Assembly (NCBI GenBank): GCA_026004415.1
Contig: BPJC01000001.1
Coordinates: 186,001-250,000, forward strand
Direction of reading: 5' to 3'
DNA from: Patescibacteria group bacterium
GTDB taxonomy: Bacteria > Patescibacteriota > Microgenomatia > UBA1406 > GWC2-37-13
DNA length: 64,000 nt
The position numbers and the translations under genes are program-made. The first letter of the stretch is position 1. Each line of letters opens with the position of its first letter. A model generated the notes under the pieces. That model searched no databases. It saw only the letters and a list, made by a program, of their open reading frames with translations, and was not told where the DNA came from. Positions 1-9,694 of the stretch are shown here, in pieces.

Positions 1-1
1 A

Positions 2-213
2 TCTAATTTAAGATTTAGGGAAGTTAATTTTGATAATGGCAAACGATTTCTTTATGTAGATAACATTGCTGATGACTGGTCTTGGGATAGCTTTTACTTT
101 GGAGTCCAGAACAATACTGTTGTCTTTGTTTTTCTTTATAAAAAAATCAGATTCCTGCATCTGAATTAGAGAAAATTATTTCAAGTCTTGAGGCAAAAAA
201 AAACTATAGTTAA
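2..213 (+). pseudogene. 3' end of an unknown gene, interrupted by a frameshift in an A7 run
   Basis: The window opens inside a reading frame (SNLRFREVNFDNGKRF... then VVFVFLYKK) that stops at 167-169. If one A is added to the A7 run at 140-146, the reading continues as NQIPASELEKIISSLEAKK and ends at the TAA at 211-213, directly against the stop of convergent prfB. The second half reads like a normal charged helical C-terminus, so I treat this as one gene with a single indel, either real or a sequencing error. I do not recognise the family; only about 70 residues are visible. Confidence 0.5.
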
Positions 214-1230
214 TTATTTATTTTTTTTATTCCAGATTAGATATTCTTTAATGAAGTTGTCAAGATTTCCGTCTAAAACTTTGGCGGCATCTTTTTCTTC
301 ATAATTAGTTCTTAGGTCTTTTACGAGCTGGTATGGATGCAGAACATAAGATCTTATCTGAGTTCCCCAACTTGCTGGTGTTTTTGTTTTAAATTTTGAT
401 AATTTTTTTTCTTCTTCCTCTTGTTGTTTTTGCCAGAGTTTGCCCATTAAGATTTCTAAAGCTATTTTTCGGTTTGCGTTTTGATATCTTTCAGTTTGGC
501 AAACTACAACTATGCCTGTTGGTTTGTGTGTCAATCTTACGGCTGTAGAGACCTTGTTTACATTTTGTCCTCCATGTCCTCCGCTTCTGAAAAATTGCCA
601 GTCTAATTCGTCTTCATTTATATTTATGCTTTTTTCTGTAATTATAGGAACTACTTCCACTAGAGCAAAGGATGTATGTCTGTTTTTGTCAGCGTCAAAC
701 GGTGAAATTCTCACTAACCTGTGAGTGCCAGCTTCTCCTTTTAGGTAGCCGAAGGCATATTTGCCTTCTACTTTAAGGGAGACTGTCTGGATGCCAGCCT
801 CTTCTCCAGGTATAAAATTTATTGTGTCATATCTGAATCCTTTTTTGTCAAAAAATCTAGTGTACATTCTAAATAAAATATCTGCCCAGTCCATAGCTTC
901 TGTACCACCTGATCCTGCATGAATTGAAAAAAACGCTGAGTTTTTATCATAAGGTTCATCAAGCAACAGCAATAAATAATATTTGTTTATAATTTCTTCT
1001 GCTTTGTTCAGATCATCTTCTTCTAAAGCAATCTCTGCTGTAATGATATCTTCAAGTTGGTTTTGCAGAGTCGACATCTCTTTCATCTTGTTTTGGGCTG
1101 TAATGTTGTCATTCCAAAAATCAGGCTTTGCAGACTCTTGTTGGAGTAGCTTTATCTTTTTATCAATTTCTTCAGGTTTTACAATTGATTTTATTTCTTT
1201 AAGTTTTTGTTCTAACTCTGTTTTATCCAT
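214..1230 (-). CDS. prfB: Peptide chain release factor 2
   Basis: RF2 recognises UGA and UAA stops on the ribosome and releases the peptide. The 338-residue protein has the RF2 tripeptide SPF (in [15 protein letters not shown]) and the catalytic GGQ loop ([17 protein letters not shown]). It is about 27 residues shorter than E. coli RF2. Its start aligns just after the region that holds the programmed frameshift in many bacteria, and an in-frame TAA lies 15 nt upstream of the ATG, so the usual CTTTGA autoregulatory frameshift is absent here. It lies 25 nt downstream of the LytR_C-containing frame on the same strand and is probably co-transcribed with it. Confidence 0.95.
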   Translation of the reverse strand: MDKTELEQKLKEIKSIVKPEEIDKKIKLLQQESAKPDFWNDNITAQNKMKEMSTLQNQLEDIITAEIALEEDDLNKAEEIINKYYLLLLLDEPYDKNSAFFSIHAGSGGTEAMDWADILFRMYTRFFDKKGFRYDTINFIPGEEAGIQTVSLKVEGKYAFGYLKGEAGTHRLVRISPFDADKNRHTSFALVEVVPIITEKSININEDELDWQFFRSGGHGGQNVNKVSTAVRLTHKPTGIVVVCQTERYQNANRKIALEILMGKLWQKQQEEEEKKLSKFKTKTPASWGTQIRSYVLHPYQLVKDLRTNYEEKDAAKVLDGNLDNFIKEYLIWNKKNK

Positions 1231-1255
1231 AAGCAGTGAAGAAATTTATCTTTTT

Positions 1256-2741
1256 TTAATCTAATGTGAGATCTGATCCGATGATTATTACTATATCAGC
1301 ATTGGAGTCGTCGTTTAGTAATTTTAAGGTTGGGTTGGAGACAAGATCTTTTAGGTCTTCTTTTACTGCATTCATCAGGTTCTCAGATTTGTACTGTATC
1401 TCAGTTTGGGTATAATCAAAATTATCTGCATTGCCAGTGATAATCTGTGAATAACCTTTTTCTTCAAGGTAGTTTTGTAGTTTGCCTGCTTGACCTCTTA
1501 CTCCTGATCCGTTTAATATTTTTATGTTTATCTCCTCTTTGTTAATAACTGGTGTTGGCGTTGGTGTCGGTTGAGGTGCTTTAGTTGGCATTGGTGTTGC
1601 TGTAGGCTCTTGTCTTGTTAACAATCTGCTTGGCAAGCTTATATTAAGCTGTCCTGTTTTGCCTTGTATTGTAGAGTAACCATAAATAATTGCAAAAGCC
1701 AACAAAAAAGATACTATAAAGTAGAACACAAATCCTCCTGGTTTAAATTGATTTAACATACTTTTTTCTTCTGTGTTTATTATGCCAGATTTGTATGAAG
1801 ATTCAAGGTTTTTGTTGATTTTTATAGTTGGCGAGTTGGAGTTTATTAGATAAGCAAGATGCGGTAAGAAATCCCAGAATTTTTCATTAGTATGATCATA
1901 ATTTACAAATTTTTTAAGATTGTCTGTATGGTATTCTTCTATTATTTTGTACAGAGGGTTTACCCAGATGCCTAACTCTTTAGTAAGAATGTCTTGTCTG
2001 GTATTGTGAGCTAAATAACCTCCGAGGATAAGCCTGTGAAATTTAAATTCAGTTTCTTTATCTTTTTTTAGTTTTATAATCTGTTCTTTTATATCTTGTT
2101 CATCTTTTGCTGTTATTGTTATTTTTTCTTCTGGTTTAGCTCCTAAATTGTCGTAAAAATAGCTTTCTGCTAGTATCTGCCGCAGTTGTTTCTACCACAG
2201 TATTCATAAACCAGATATGTTCGGTTTTAGTTTTAGACAAAGTGTTGTTAAATAGATGAAAATATAATGCTTGTTCAGGAATAACACCTTCAAGTTTAAA
2301 GTCTAAAATTTGAAATGCTGAATAAATTTGGGCAATGAGTCTTTTATCTACGGTATAGATGATTGCTGTTTTTTTATTATTAAACTCTTGTGTTGAGTAA
2401 GTATAGAGTCTGCTTTCATTCGGAAAAGTTGAGATAACTTTTTGACTTATAAATCCTTTTTCAGCATTTGAGGAAATCTCAGCTGGCAGTTCTGCTCTGA
2501 CAATTTCAATAGGAGGACTGGGTAGTATTAACAAGAATTTGTTCGGTTTTTTTTTGTTGTGAAAAACATTGTTGTAAGATTCTTTTACTGCAGAGGCAAT
2601 AATATCTATATTGATATTGTCTGGTTTGAAGATCTCTGTTTCATATTTTTTATTGAATAGATCTACCTCAAGTTGTCTGAAAATATCTTTTTTATAAGAC
2701 AGTAGTTTAATTGTTTTAGTATTTAGGTATAATAGGTTCAT
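1256..2741 (-). pseudogene. Actin-like (PilM-like) membrane protein with C-terminal LytR_C domain, frameshifted
   Basis: Two frames form one protein. The first (2741 to about 2190) encodes a domain that loosely resembles PilM-type actin-like ATPases (LPAEISSNAEKGFISQKV, YTVDKRLIAQIYSAFQIL). Near 2150-2190 it must shift frame to continue as ILAESYFYDNLGAKPEEK, then a long helical segment, a single membrane helix (FVFYFIVSFLLAFAIIYG), a Pro/Thr-rich linker and a LytR_C domain (INIKILNGSGVRGQAGKL). The second frame has no ATG before the residue just ahead of the membrane helix, but its upstream codons read as good protein. I chose the ATG at 2741 over the one at 2789 because a TATAAT box sits 6 nt before it. 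Function unknown; probably envelope-associated. The PilM relation is tentative; LytR_C is firmer. Confidence 0.6.
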
Positions 2742-2747
2742 AATTAA

Positions 2748-2753
2748 ATTATA
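2748..2753 (-). promoter_or_regulatory. -10 box (TATAAT) of the LytR_C gene
   Basis: On the minus strand TATAAT is followed by 6 nt and then the ATG at 2741. No Shine-Dalgarno motif is present, so the transcript would start at or beside the start codon. Confidence 0.5.
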
Positions 2754-2789
2754 GACTTCAGTTGTGAAAATCTCAAATTTAAGTTTCAT

Positions 2790-2795
2790 TATAAT
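2790..2795 (+). promoter_or_regulatory. -10 box (TATAAT) of dnaG
   Basis: TATAAT lies 9 nt before the dnaG ATG at 2805, leaving room for only a few untranslated bases. It overlaps the start region of the divergent upstream gene. No convincing -35 is visible. Confidence 0.5.
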
Positions 2796-2804
2796 CTAAT
2801 CTAA

Positions 2805-4544
2805 ATGGAAGAAGTTTTACAGCAAATTAAGCAGAAGTTAGATATTGTAGAGTTTATAGGTTCTTATATTGAGCTTAAGAGAGCTGGCAAGAACTTTAAA
2901 GCAAAATGTCCTTTTCATCAAGAACGGACGCCTTCTTTTATGGTTTCGCCTGAGAGACAGATTTGGCATTGTTTCGGAGCTTGTCAGGAAGGAGGAGATG
3001 TAATCTCATTTTATATGAAATGGGAAAATGTTGATTTTATTACAGCTGTCAAGGAGCTTGCTGAAAAACTCGGGATCAGTTTTTCTGGTAATTTTAAGTT
3101 TTCAGCTAAATCTTCTATTAAGCAGGAGATTTTAGAGTTAAATAAACGCATTGCTAATTTTTACAGTTATTTGTTGTTTAATACCAAGGAAGGTAAGATG
3201 GCTTTAGATTATCTCTTGCAGAAAAGAGGTTTGACCGAAGGCATTATCAAAAAGTTCAAGATTGGTTATAGTCCTAATAGCGATCTCTATTGGCAAAAAG
3301 TCTTCAGCAGAGAAAGGATAAACAAACAGTTGCTTTTAAAAACAGGTGTGTTTTATTCACAAGGTTCTGGTCTTAAGGATAGGTTTCAATCAAGGATTGT
3401 ATTTCCTTTGGTTAACATAAGATCTGAGGTAGTTGGTTTTTCAGGTAGAGTTCTGTCAGACAAAGAGGGTATTGCCAAATATATAAACACACCTGAGACT
3501 GAGGTTTATCATAAAAGAGAAAGTTTTTTTGGCATTGATCAGACAAAAGATTATATTAGAGATCAGAATCTTGCTTATATAGTTGAAGGAGAGTTTGATT
3601 TGATCAAACCATACCAGTATGGTTTCAAAAATTTTTTGGCAATAAAAGGTTCTGCATTAACTGAAGAACAGGTAAAGTTGGTTTCTAGGCTTGCAGACAG
3701 ATTAGTTTTGGTTTTTGATAATGATTCTGCAGGTGAAAATGCGGCAAAAAGAACTTTGGATGTAATTAAAGATTTTGAAGTAGAGGTTTATGTTGCAAAG
3801 ATTGATTTTGCCAAAGATCCAGATGAAGCAGTATCTTCAGACCGTGCTAAATTTGCTAAGGTTTTGTCGTCTCCTGTCAATATCTACGAGTTTGTGATCG
3901 AGACTACTAAAAGAAATTTTGATCTGAACTCAGCCTATGGCAGAAACTCTTTTTTACAGGAAGTTGCTTCTGTTTTTAATTTAATGAAGAATCCAGTGAT
4001 TTATGATTTTTATCTTAAGAAGTTGGCAGAAGAATTGTCTATTTCTGAAAACAAACTTCAGTCAGAGTTAAGATATTTAAGCCGTAAAAGAAGATCAATA
4101 GTTTCAGTTTCTCAGCCTAAAAATCAACTTAAAATTGATCATGAAAAAATTTTGTTAGGCATAGTTTTACAGTCTGAAAATATTGGTTCTGTTATAAAAG
4201 AGGTGTTTGAGGTTTTGTCACCAGAAGATTTTAAAACAATAGCTGTTTCTGATATTTTAAAAATCATACAAAAACTGTCTCAAGACAATCAGGAACTGAC
4301 AACTGAAGATGTTTTTGCAAATCTTTCGGTTCAGTTGAAGGATTATGCTGAAACAGCTTATTTATATCTTGATTTTTTACCAAATCAGGAAAGAAGGTTA
4401 AAGAAGGTGTTATACTATATTAAAATCTTGTCTTTGAAGTCGCAGATTAAATCAATTACAGCAACAGAGGATATTGATGAAACTCATTTAAATGATTTAA
4501 TAAAACAATTACGGCAAATAGAACAGAAGTATTTAGCATTTTAA
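2805..4544 (+). CDS. dnaG: DNA primase
   Basis: Makes RNA primers at the replication fork. The 579 residues show the N-terminal CHC2 zinc finger (C35, H38, C56, C60; the last pair is spaced CFGAC, one residue longer than the common CxxC), the primase catalytic core, and the TOPRIM domain with acidic residues in VEGEFD and VFDNDSAGENAAKR. A helical C-terminal part follows, where DnaB-binding domains usually lie. It is first in a two-gene unit with the main sigma factor, the conserved macromolecular-synthesis arrangement, here without rpsU. Confidence 0.95.
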   Translation: MEEVLQQIKQKLDIVEFIGSYIELKRAGKNFKAKCPFHQERTPSFMVSPERQIWHCFGACQEGGDVISFYMKWENVDFITAVKELAEKLGISFSGNFKFSAKSSIKQEILELNKRIANFYSYLLFNTKEGKMALDYLLQKRGLTEGIIKKFKIGYSPNSDLYWQKVFSRERINKQLLLKTGVFYSQGSGLKDRFQSRIVFPLVNIRSEVVGFSGRVLSDKEGIAKYINTPETEVYHKRESFFGIDQTKDYIRDQNLAYIVEGEFDLIKPYQYGFKNFLAIKGSALTEEQVKLVSRLADRLVLVFDNDSAGENAAKRTLDVIKDFEVEVYVAKIDFAKDPDEAVSSDRAKFAKVLSSPVNIYEFVIETTKRNFDLNSAYGRNSFLQEVASVFNLMKNPVIYDFYLKKLAEELSISENKLQSELRYLSRKRRSIVSVSQPKNQLKIDHEKILLGIVLQSENIGSVIKEVFEVLSPEDFKTIAVSDILKIIQKLSQDNQELTTEDVFANLSVQLKDYAETAYLYLDFLPNQERRLKKVLYYIKILSLKSQIKSITATEDIDETHLNDLIKQLRQIEQKYLAF

Positions 4545-4611
4545 TTTTGTTGTTTTATTGGTAAAATAACAACAGAAATATATCTTAAATCGTAAGTTCA
4601 TTATTTTTTGT

Positions 4612-5700
4612 ATGAAAAAAGATATTCCTAAAACATTAGATGATTTGCTTAAGGAAGGCAAAGAAAGTGGTTTTCTTGTTTTAGATGATATTTTATTTAT
4701 TTATCCAGAACCAGAAAATAATATTGAGGCTATAGATGAGTTTTTTGCTAAAGCAATAGAAGAGGGAATTGATATTTATGAGACAGTATCTTCATCAGAA
4801 GATGAGATTGTCTCAAAAACAACAGATAATATTGAAAAAGAGATACAAGAGTTGTTAGAAAGCAAACAAGGGGAGTCTGTTGATCCTATTAAAATGTATC
4901 TGAGAGAGATAGGTAAACATCCTTTATTGAATCATCAACAAGAAATTGAGTTGGCCAAAAGGTATGAGCAGGGTGATCTTTCAGCAAAAGAGATGTTGGT
5001 TAAGTCTAACTTAAGATTGGTGGTTTCAATTGCCAAAAAATATCTTGGTAGGAGATTGTCTTTTTTAGATCTTATTCAGGAAGGTAATAAAGGACTTATT
5101 AAAGCAGTTGAGAAATACGATTGGAGAAGGGGTTTTAAGTTTTCAACTTATGCCACCTGGTGGATTAGACAGGCTATAACTAGAGCGATAGCAGATCATT
5201 CCAGAACAATTAGAATTCCTGTTCATATGGTAGATCAGATTAACAAACTCTATAAAATTAGGAGAAAACTAACTCAACAGTTAGGCAAAGAGCCTTCTAT
5301 AAAAGAATTGGCCAAAGAGATGGATATGGATATTGAGTCTGTTGAGAATTTGTTTAAAATTTCACAGCATCCTAGTTCTTTATCCACGCCTATTGGAGAT
5401 GATAAAAAGACTACTTTGGAAAACTTTATCAGTGATCCAGACAGAGATGACTTATATACCAATGTAACCAGAGAGCTGTTGAAAGACTCTTTGCAGGATG
5501 TTTTGGATACATTATCTCCTAGGGAACGCAAGGTTTTGATTATGAGGTTTGGTTTAGATGGTAGCAAACCCAAAACATTGGAGGATGTAGGCAAAGAGTT
5601 TGCAGTGACTAGAGAAAGAATTCGTCAGATTGAGTCAAAGGCTTTAAGAAAATTAAGACATCCTTCAAGGGCAAAAAAACTTAAAGATTTTTTAGAGTAG
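4612..5700 (+). CDS. rpoD: Primary sigma-70 factor
   Basis: Directs RNA polymerase to housekeeping promoters. The 362-residue protein has an acidic N-terminus, region 1.2 ([16 protein letters not shown]), the region 2 core ([37 protein letters not shown]), region 3, and region 4 with its helix-turn-helix ([20 protein letters not shown]). The 67-nt gap after dnaG contains a 7-bp inverted repeat (4548-4554 with 4568-4574) without a following T-run, so I do not call it a terminator. No Shine-Dalgarno motif precedes the ATG. Confidence 0.96.
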   Translation: MKKDIPKTLDDLLKEGKESGFLVLDDILFIYPEPENNIEAIDEFFAKAIEEGIDIYETVSSSEDEIVSKTTDNIEKEIQELLESKQGESVDPIKMYLREIGKHPLLNHQQEIELAKRYEQGDLSAKEMLVKSNLRLVVSIAKKYLGRRLSFLDLIQEGNKGLIKAVEKYDWRRGFKFSTYATWWIRQAITRAIADHSRTIRIPVHMVDQINKLYKIRRKLTQQLGKEPSIKELAKEMDMDIESVENLFKISQHPSSLSTPIGDDKKTTLENFISDPDRDDLYTNVTRELLKDSLQDVLDTLSPRERKVLIMRFGLDGSKPKTLEDVGKEFAVTRERIRQIESKALRKLRHPSRAKKLKDFLE

Positions 5701-5709
5701 TATCAATCT

Positions 5710-6483
5710 TTATTTATAATAGCCTTTTAGGCTGTAAAGTTTTATGGTTAATATATCCTTTAGCGATTCTATAGAGTCTTTCAAAAAATTAACATTGCGT
5801 GTTTCAACATGTTTCCACTCCACTGGAATTTCCTTGATTTTATAGCCCAACTTTGAGGCAATGTATAAAAACTCAAGATCAAATCCAGCAGTTACACTTG
5901 GTCCTTTTACGATTCTTGGTTTTTCAGGGTTAAAAACATGCATTTTAGATAGTATTTTTCTAGCGGATTTGGTTTCAAAAGCCTTAAAGCCGCATTGGGT
6001 GTCTTTAATATCTCCTAATCTTAAAATTAAGTTTCTTAGTAAGATAAAACCTTTTGCCATTAGTTTTCTTATTAAGGGAGCGCCTTTTCTCTCTGAATTG
6101 CGGGAGCCAATAACTATCTGGTAGTTGTTTTCTAAATACTTTTTGAGCTTGTTTAGTTCTTCAATTGGCGTTGCCATATCTATGTCTGTAAAGGCTGTGT
6201 AAGCATAATTGGCAGAAAGTATGCCTGCAGACACTGCCGCGGCTTTGCCTTGATGTTTAATTCTTTTGTATTTTAATATCGGAAATTTTTTTAAGTACGC
6301 TTTTATAATCTCAGGCGAGGAATCTGTTGATCCATCGTCAACAATAATAACTTCCTTAATATAACTAGCTGAGTCTGCAAAGTTCTTAACTTTATCCAAA
6401 ACTCCTTTTTGCAGATTGATCTCTTCGTTATAACATGGAATAACCAAAGACAACTCAATTTTCTTGTTTGTATTTGTCTTCAT
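5710..6483 (-). CDS. Family 2 glycosyltransferase, dolichol-/undecaprenyl-phosphate glucosyltransferase-like
   Basis: The GT-A fold is evident from LSLVIPCYNEEINLQKG, IIVDDGSTDSSPEII and the metal-binding region TDIDMATP, followed by RKLMAKGF and a C-terminal VEWKHVETRNVNF typical of Alg5/DPM1-like enzymes. These transfer a sugar from a nucleotide onto a polyprenyl phosphate at the inner face of the membrane. The 257-residue length has no room for a large membrane domain. It overlaps the upstream GT-C gene by 29 nt, so the pair probably acts together: this enzyme charging the lipid carrier, its partner using it. Donor and acceptor cannot be told from sequence. Confidence 0.85.
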   Translation of the reverse strand: MKTNTNKKIELSLVIPCYNEEINLQKGVLDKVKNFADSASYIKEVIIVDDGSTDSSPEIIKAYLKKFPILKYKRIKHQGKAAAVSAGILSANYAYTAFTDIDMATPIEELNKLKKYLENNYQIVIGSRNSERKGAPLIRKLMAKGFILLRNLILRLGDIKDTQCGFKAFETKSARKILSKMHVFNPEKPRIVKGPSVTAGFDLEFLYIASKLGYKIKEIPVEWKHVETRNVNFLKDSIESLKDILTIKLYSLKGYYK

Positions 6484-7936
6484 TGATGATTTTGAAAACT
6501 TTTATATTATCAATTTTCCAAGTTTTTGCAATGCTTTTGTTTTTGATCACTGCAATTTGCCAGAGATCATTTCCTAATATATTATCACAATCTCGATAGC
6601 AAAACACAAACAATTCTTTTGGTATTTCAGCAGAGTTTTCTTCTAGCGGTGTTTTGCCTTTCAACTCTATAAAATATCTTTGAGTAGCTGTAGATTCAGT
6701 AAAAGGCACACCGATTATTTGGAAAGAATCTGTTTTTATATCATTGAATATTAAATCTGCGTATTTTCTGGCTGTCTGTATCTGGGTTGTTTTAGGTTTG
6801 TAAAAAACAAAGTTATAATTGTTTGCCCAAAGCAGAATTAAAGCGATACAAAAAAGGAAAACAACCTTTTTATCTTTAAACTGGGTAATAAGAAGTGTTA
6901 TTAAAAGATAAAACCCTGCTATTATAGCAAATAAATAATGCGGTAAGCTTTCAAATCTCATTAAAGTAAAGATTAATGCAGTGAGTAATATATTTAAACT
7001 TGAGATTGTGTAAACCATTTGCTTTATTATAATGCCTGCAGTTAAGGCAATGCTGACAATGCCAAGGTTTAATAAATTAGATTTATATGTTGTTAAAGAA
7101 CTTGCAACTAAAGTGTTTGTGAAGTTAAACAGTGCTGATGAATAGTTTAGGTTTGTTGTTTTGTCTTCGTTTAGGAATTGTAATAGCAGTTTTATGTTTA
7201 TAAATTTATGTTTTAACTCAAATAGCATTAGGGGAAGAAACAGGATAATAGCAGGCGCTAAAACTGCAGTAAATTTTTTAAGTTTGTTGTCTGTTTTTAT
7301 TAAAAAAAGTATAAAAAAAACAGCATAGACTGGAAGTATAAATAAAACAGAGTAGTGCAGTTGTAAACTTATTGATAGAAAAAAACTAAATAAAACAAGA
7401 TACCTGATCTGTTCTCTGGTTTTTTTAGTTTGTAATGCTTTGGAAAAGAAAATAGTAGTTAACAGACTAGTATATGGCAATAAATTAGGGTTCCAGGAGA
7501 ACCTTGAAAACTCAATTAGAATAGGAGATAACATAAGAAAACCAAACAGAATAAATCTGACTTCATCTTTGACTAACCCTTTAAAAAAGTAAAGTATCAA
7601 GATAGACAGTACTACACTGTAAAACGCTACAGCTACTCCAAGACCAACAGGGTTAAAGTTAAAAAGCGCTAGAAATGGCGCGATAAAATAATAGTAGAAA
7701 GGCCCTAACCTTATTTGTCCGATTGAGCTTGGCGGTCCTACAAAGGTAAAGTCTTGGAAGGTGATCATTCTTTTAATTATGATTGCGTCTCTTCCTTGAT
7801 CGCCTAAAAATGTTAAGGTTTTGTCAATATTGTAAAGCCTTAAAAAGATTCCTGCAGTGAGTGTCAAATAAAAAAATAAAGTTTGGTAAGAAACCCTATT
7901 TTTTATTCTGGACAGAAATTCAAAAATTTTCATCAT
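6455..7936 (-). CDS. Polytopic GT-C glycosyltransferase (PMT/ArnT-like)
   Basis: This 493-residue membrane protein has about ten hydrophobic segments and a first periplasmic loop with acidic residues (YNIDKTLTFLGDQGRDA), the hallmark of GT-C enzymes that use polyprenyl-phosphate sugars. A soluble C-terminal part follows (IIGVPFTESTATQRYF). It probably glycosylates a surface polymer or protein outside the membrane, supplied by the overlapping downstream GT2. Its start (ATGATG) lies back-to-back with the HlyD-type gene, and the two promoters overlap within 22 nt. Confidence 0.8.
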   Translation of the reverse strand: MMKIFEFLSRIKNRVSYQTLFFYLTLTAGIFLRLYNIDKTLTFLGDQGRDAIIIKRMITFQDFTFVGPPSSIGQIRLGPFYYYFIAPFLALFNFNPVGLGVAVAFYSVVLSILILYFFKGLVKDEVRFILFGFLMLSPILIEFSRFSWNPNLLPYTSLLTTIFFSKALQTKKTREQIRYLVLFSFFLSISLQLHYSVLFILPVYAVFFILFLIKTDNKLKKFTAVLAPAIILFLPLMLFELKHKFINIKLLLQFLNEDKTTNLNYSSALFNFTNTLVASSLTTYKSNLLNLGIVSIALTAGIIIKQMVYTISSLNILLTALIFTLMRFESLPHYLFAIIAGFYLLITLLITQFKDKKVVFLFCIALILLWANNYNFVFYKPKTTQIQTARKYADLIFNDIKTDSFQIIGVPFTESTATQRYFIELKGKTPLEENSAEIPKELFVFCYRDCDNILGNDLWQIAVIKNKSIAKTWKIDNIKVFKIINEDKYKQEN

Positions 7937-7943
7937 TAAATTA

Positions 7944-7949
7944 TATAAT
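7944..7949 (+). promoter_or_regulatory. -10 box (TATAAT) of the export operon, overlapping the divergent promoter
   Basis: TATAAT is 9 nt before the ATG at 7959. On the opposite strand the same AT-rich stretch gives TATTAT (7950-7945) 8 nt before the ATG at 7936. The two -10 regions share bases, so the divergent genes probably compete for polymerase. Confidence 0.5.
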
Positions 7950-7958
7950 AAGTTTATT

Positions 7959-9026
7959 ATGCAGTTTATAAAAATTGTTAGAAAGTATCTGCTTAACTTT
8001 AAAACTTTATTGGTTCTGGTTGTTTTAATTATTGCAGTCTTAGGTTATTTTTTTCTAAAAAATAATTATTTAAAACAAGACTTTGAGACATTAAGCAGGT
8101 ATACAGTTGTTAGAAAAACTTTACAAGAAGAAAAAGTTTTTTCAGGCAATGTTTCAGCTGAAAGGGTTTCATTGGCAAGGTTTGCTTTTTCGGGAACAAT
8201 TGCAAGTATTGCTGTATCTGAAGGAGATAAAGTTGTAAAAGGTCAGGTTTTGGCAAGTCTGGATCGTCAAGAATTAGAGAAGGATCTTAAGAAATATCTT
8301 AATTATTACTTAAAGACTAGATGGGATTTTGATCAAAAAAAGGAGGATTATCAAGATTTTGAGGTTTGGGGTATTCCTGAAAAAGAAAAAAATGAGATTA
8401 AAAGAATTGTTGAAAAAGCCCAGTTTGATTTAGATAACTCTGTGCTTGATGTTGAAATAAAAAATTTAGCGCTACAGAAGTCTGTTCTTAAATCTCCTAT
8501 TGACGGCATTGTGACTCGCATAGATCAGCCTATTGCTGGAGTTTATGTCACTCCAACTCAAGCTGAGTTTGAGATTGTGGATGAAAACAGTTTGATATTT
8601 GAAGTCTTAGTAGAGCAAGATCAGGTAGTGGATCTTGCTTTAAATGAAACTGGTACAGTGATTTTGGATTCTTTTCCAGATAAAGAAATTCCAGCAGAGG
8701 TTTTTTATATCTCGTTTTCTCCTGTAGATACTAGCACAGGAGTTTTATATAAGGTTAAAGCTCGTTTTCTTAAACAAGATTTGTTGCCTTATTTAAGACT
8801 AGGTATGACTGGTGAGTTAAAGATTTTTGGCAAAAGAGCTGACTCTGTTTTGGTTGTTCCAGTTAGTTTTATAGAAACAGAAAAAGATAAAGATTATGTT
8901 TATCTGCTTGCCAATTCCAAGCCAACCAAAGTCGCGGTTCAAACAGGATTAGAGGTTGAAGGAGAGGTTGAGATAAAATCTGGTTTAAAAGAAGGCGATA
9001 TTTTAGTTCTTCCCTCTCTGAAATGA
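7959..9026 (+). CDS. HlyD/MacA-type membrane fusion (periplasmic adaptor) protein
   Basis: An N-terminal membrane helix (LLVLVVLIIAVLGYFFL) anchors a lipoyl/barrel-sandwich domain split by a short coiled coil (VSEGDKVVKGQVLASLDRQ ... LKSPIDGIVTRIDQPIAG) and a beta-barrel/C-terminal domain (LRLGMTGELKIF, GLEVEGEVEIKSGLKEGD). With the next two genes it forms a MacAB-like tripartite exporter; in a cell with one membrane it would work without an outer-membrane channel. Its stop overlaps the start of the ATPase gene (ATGA). Substrate unknown. Confidence 0.9.
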   Translation: MQFIKIVRKYLLNFKTLLVLVVLIIAVLGYFFLKNNYLKQDFETLSRYTVVRKTLQEEKVFSGNVSAERVSLARFAFSGTIASIAVSEGDKVVKGQVLASLDRQELEKDLKKYLNYYLKTRWDFDQKKEDYQDFEVWGIPEKEKNEIKRIVEKAQFDLDNSVLDVEIKNLALQKSVLKSPIDGIVTRIDQPIAGVYVTPTQAEFEIVDENSLIFEVLVEQDQVVDLALNETGTVILDSFPDKEIPAEVFYISFSPVDTSTGVLYKVKARFLKQDLLPYLRLGMTGELKIFGKRADSVLVVPVSFIETEKDKDYVYLLANSKPTKVAVQTGLEVEGEVEIKSGLKEGDILVLPSLK

Positions 9027-9685
9027 TAAAGATAGATAATGTAAGCAAGGTATACACAGCTGGAGAGACTGAGTTTTATGCGTTGAAAGATATTTCAGTT
9101 ACAGTAGAAAAGGGAGAGTATGTCGCTGTTTTGGGTTCTTCTGGTTCTGGAAAATCTACTTTGATGCATATTATGGGGTTGTTAGATAAGCCCAGTAAGG
9201 GGTCTGTTTATTTTGAGAATAGTTTAGTAACTACTCTGTCTGACAATAAGTTGTCCGAGCTTAGGAATAAAAGAATAGGGTTTGTTTTTCAGCAGTTTAA
9301 TCTTATAAATAGATTAACTGTATATGAAAATGTAGTTTTACCTTATTTTTACTCTAAAGAAAGCAAGTTTAATATAAGGCAAAAAGCACTTAAACTTTTA
9401 CAAGATCTTCAGATAAGAGAAAAAGAGCAAAAGTATCCAAATCAACTTTCTGGCGGTCAGCAACAGAGGGTTGCAATAGCCAGAGCTTTAATTATGGAGC
9501 CAGATTATATTCTGGCAGATGAGCCAACAGGCAATCTGGACTCCAAAACCGGCAAGGAGATTGTTTCTATTCTTGAGTCTTTGAATAAAAAGGGCAAAAC
9601 TTTGATAATTGTTACGCATGATAGGTCATTGGCTAATAGAGCCAGGAGAAAAATAGTTTTGCAAGATGGCAGGTTAGTAAGTTAA
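9023..9685 (+). CDS. ABC transporter ATPase, MacB/LolD family
   Basis: Energises the exporter. Visible motifs are Walker A (GSSGSGKST), Q-loop (FQQFNLI), signature (LSGGQQQRVAIARAL), Walker B (YILADEPTGNLD) and H-loop (IIVTHD). The 220 residues match stand-alone ATPases of this family. It overlaps the adaptor gene by 4 nt and is followed 9 nt later by the permease. No Shine-Dalgarno motif is seen, so translational coupling is likely. Confidence 0.95.
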   Translation: MIKIDNVSKVYTAGETEFYALKDISVTVEKGEYVAVLGSSGSGKSTLMHIMGLLDKPSKGSVYFENSLVTTLSDNKLSELRNKRIGFVFQQFNLINRLTVYENVVLPYFYSKESKFNIRQKALKLLQDLQIREKEQKYPNQLSGGQQQRVAIARALIMEPDYILADEPTGNLDSKTGKEIVSILESLNKKGKTLIIVTHDRSLANRARRKIVLQDGRLVS

Positions 9686-9694
9686 TTATTTGTT

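Noticed and set aside
1230-1258. Programmed frameshift site upstream of prfB
   Set aside because: An in-frame TAA lies 15 nt before the ATG and no CTTTGA or internal Shine-Dalgarno motif is found.
4548-4574. Terminator between dnaG and rpoD
   Set aside because: Only a 7-bp AT-rich stem with no T-run; the two genes are normally co-transcribed.
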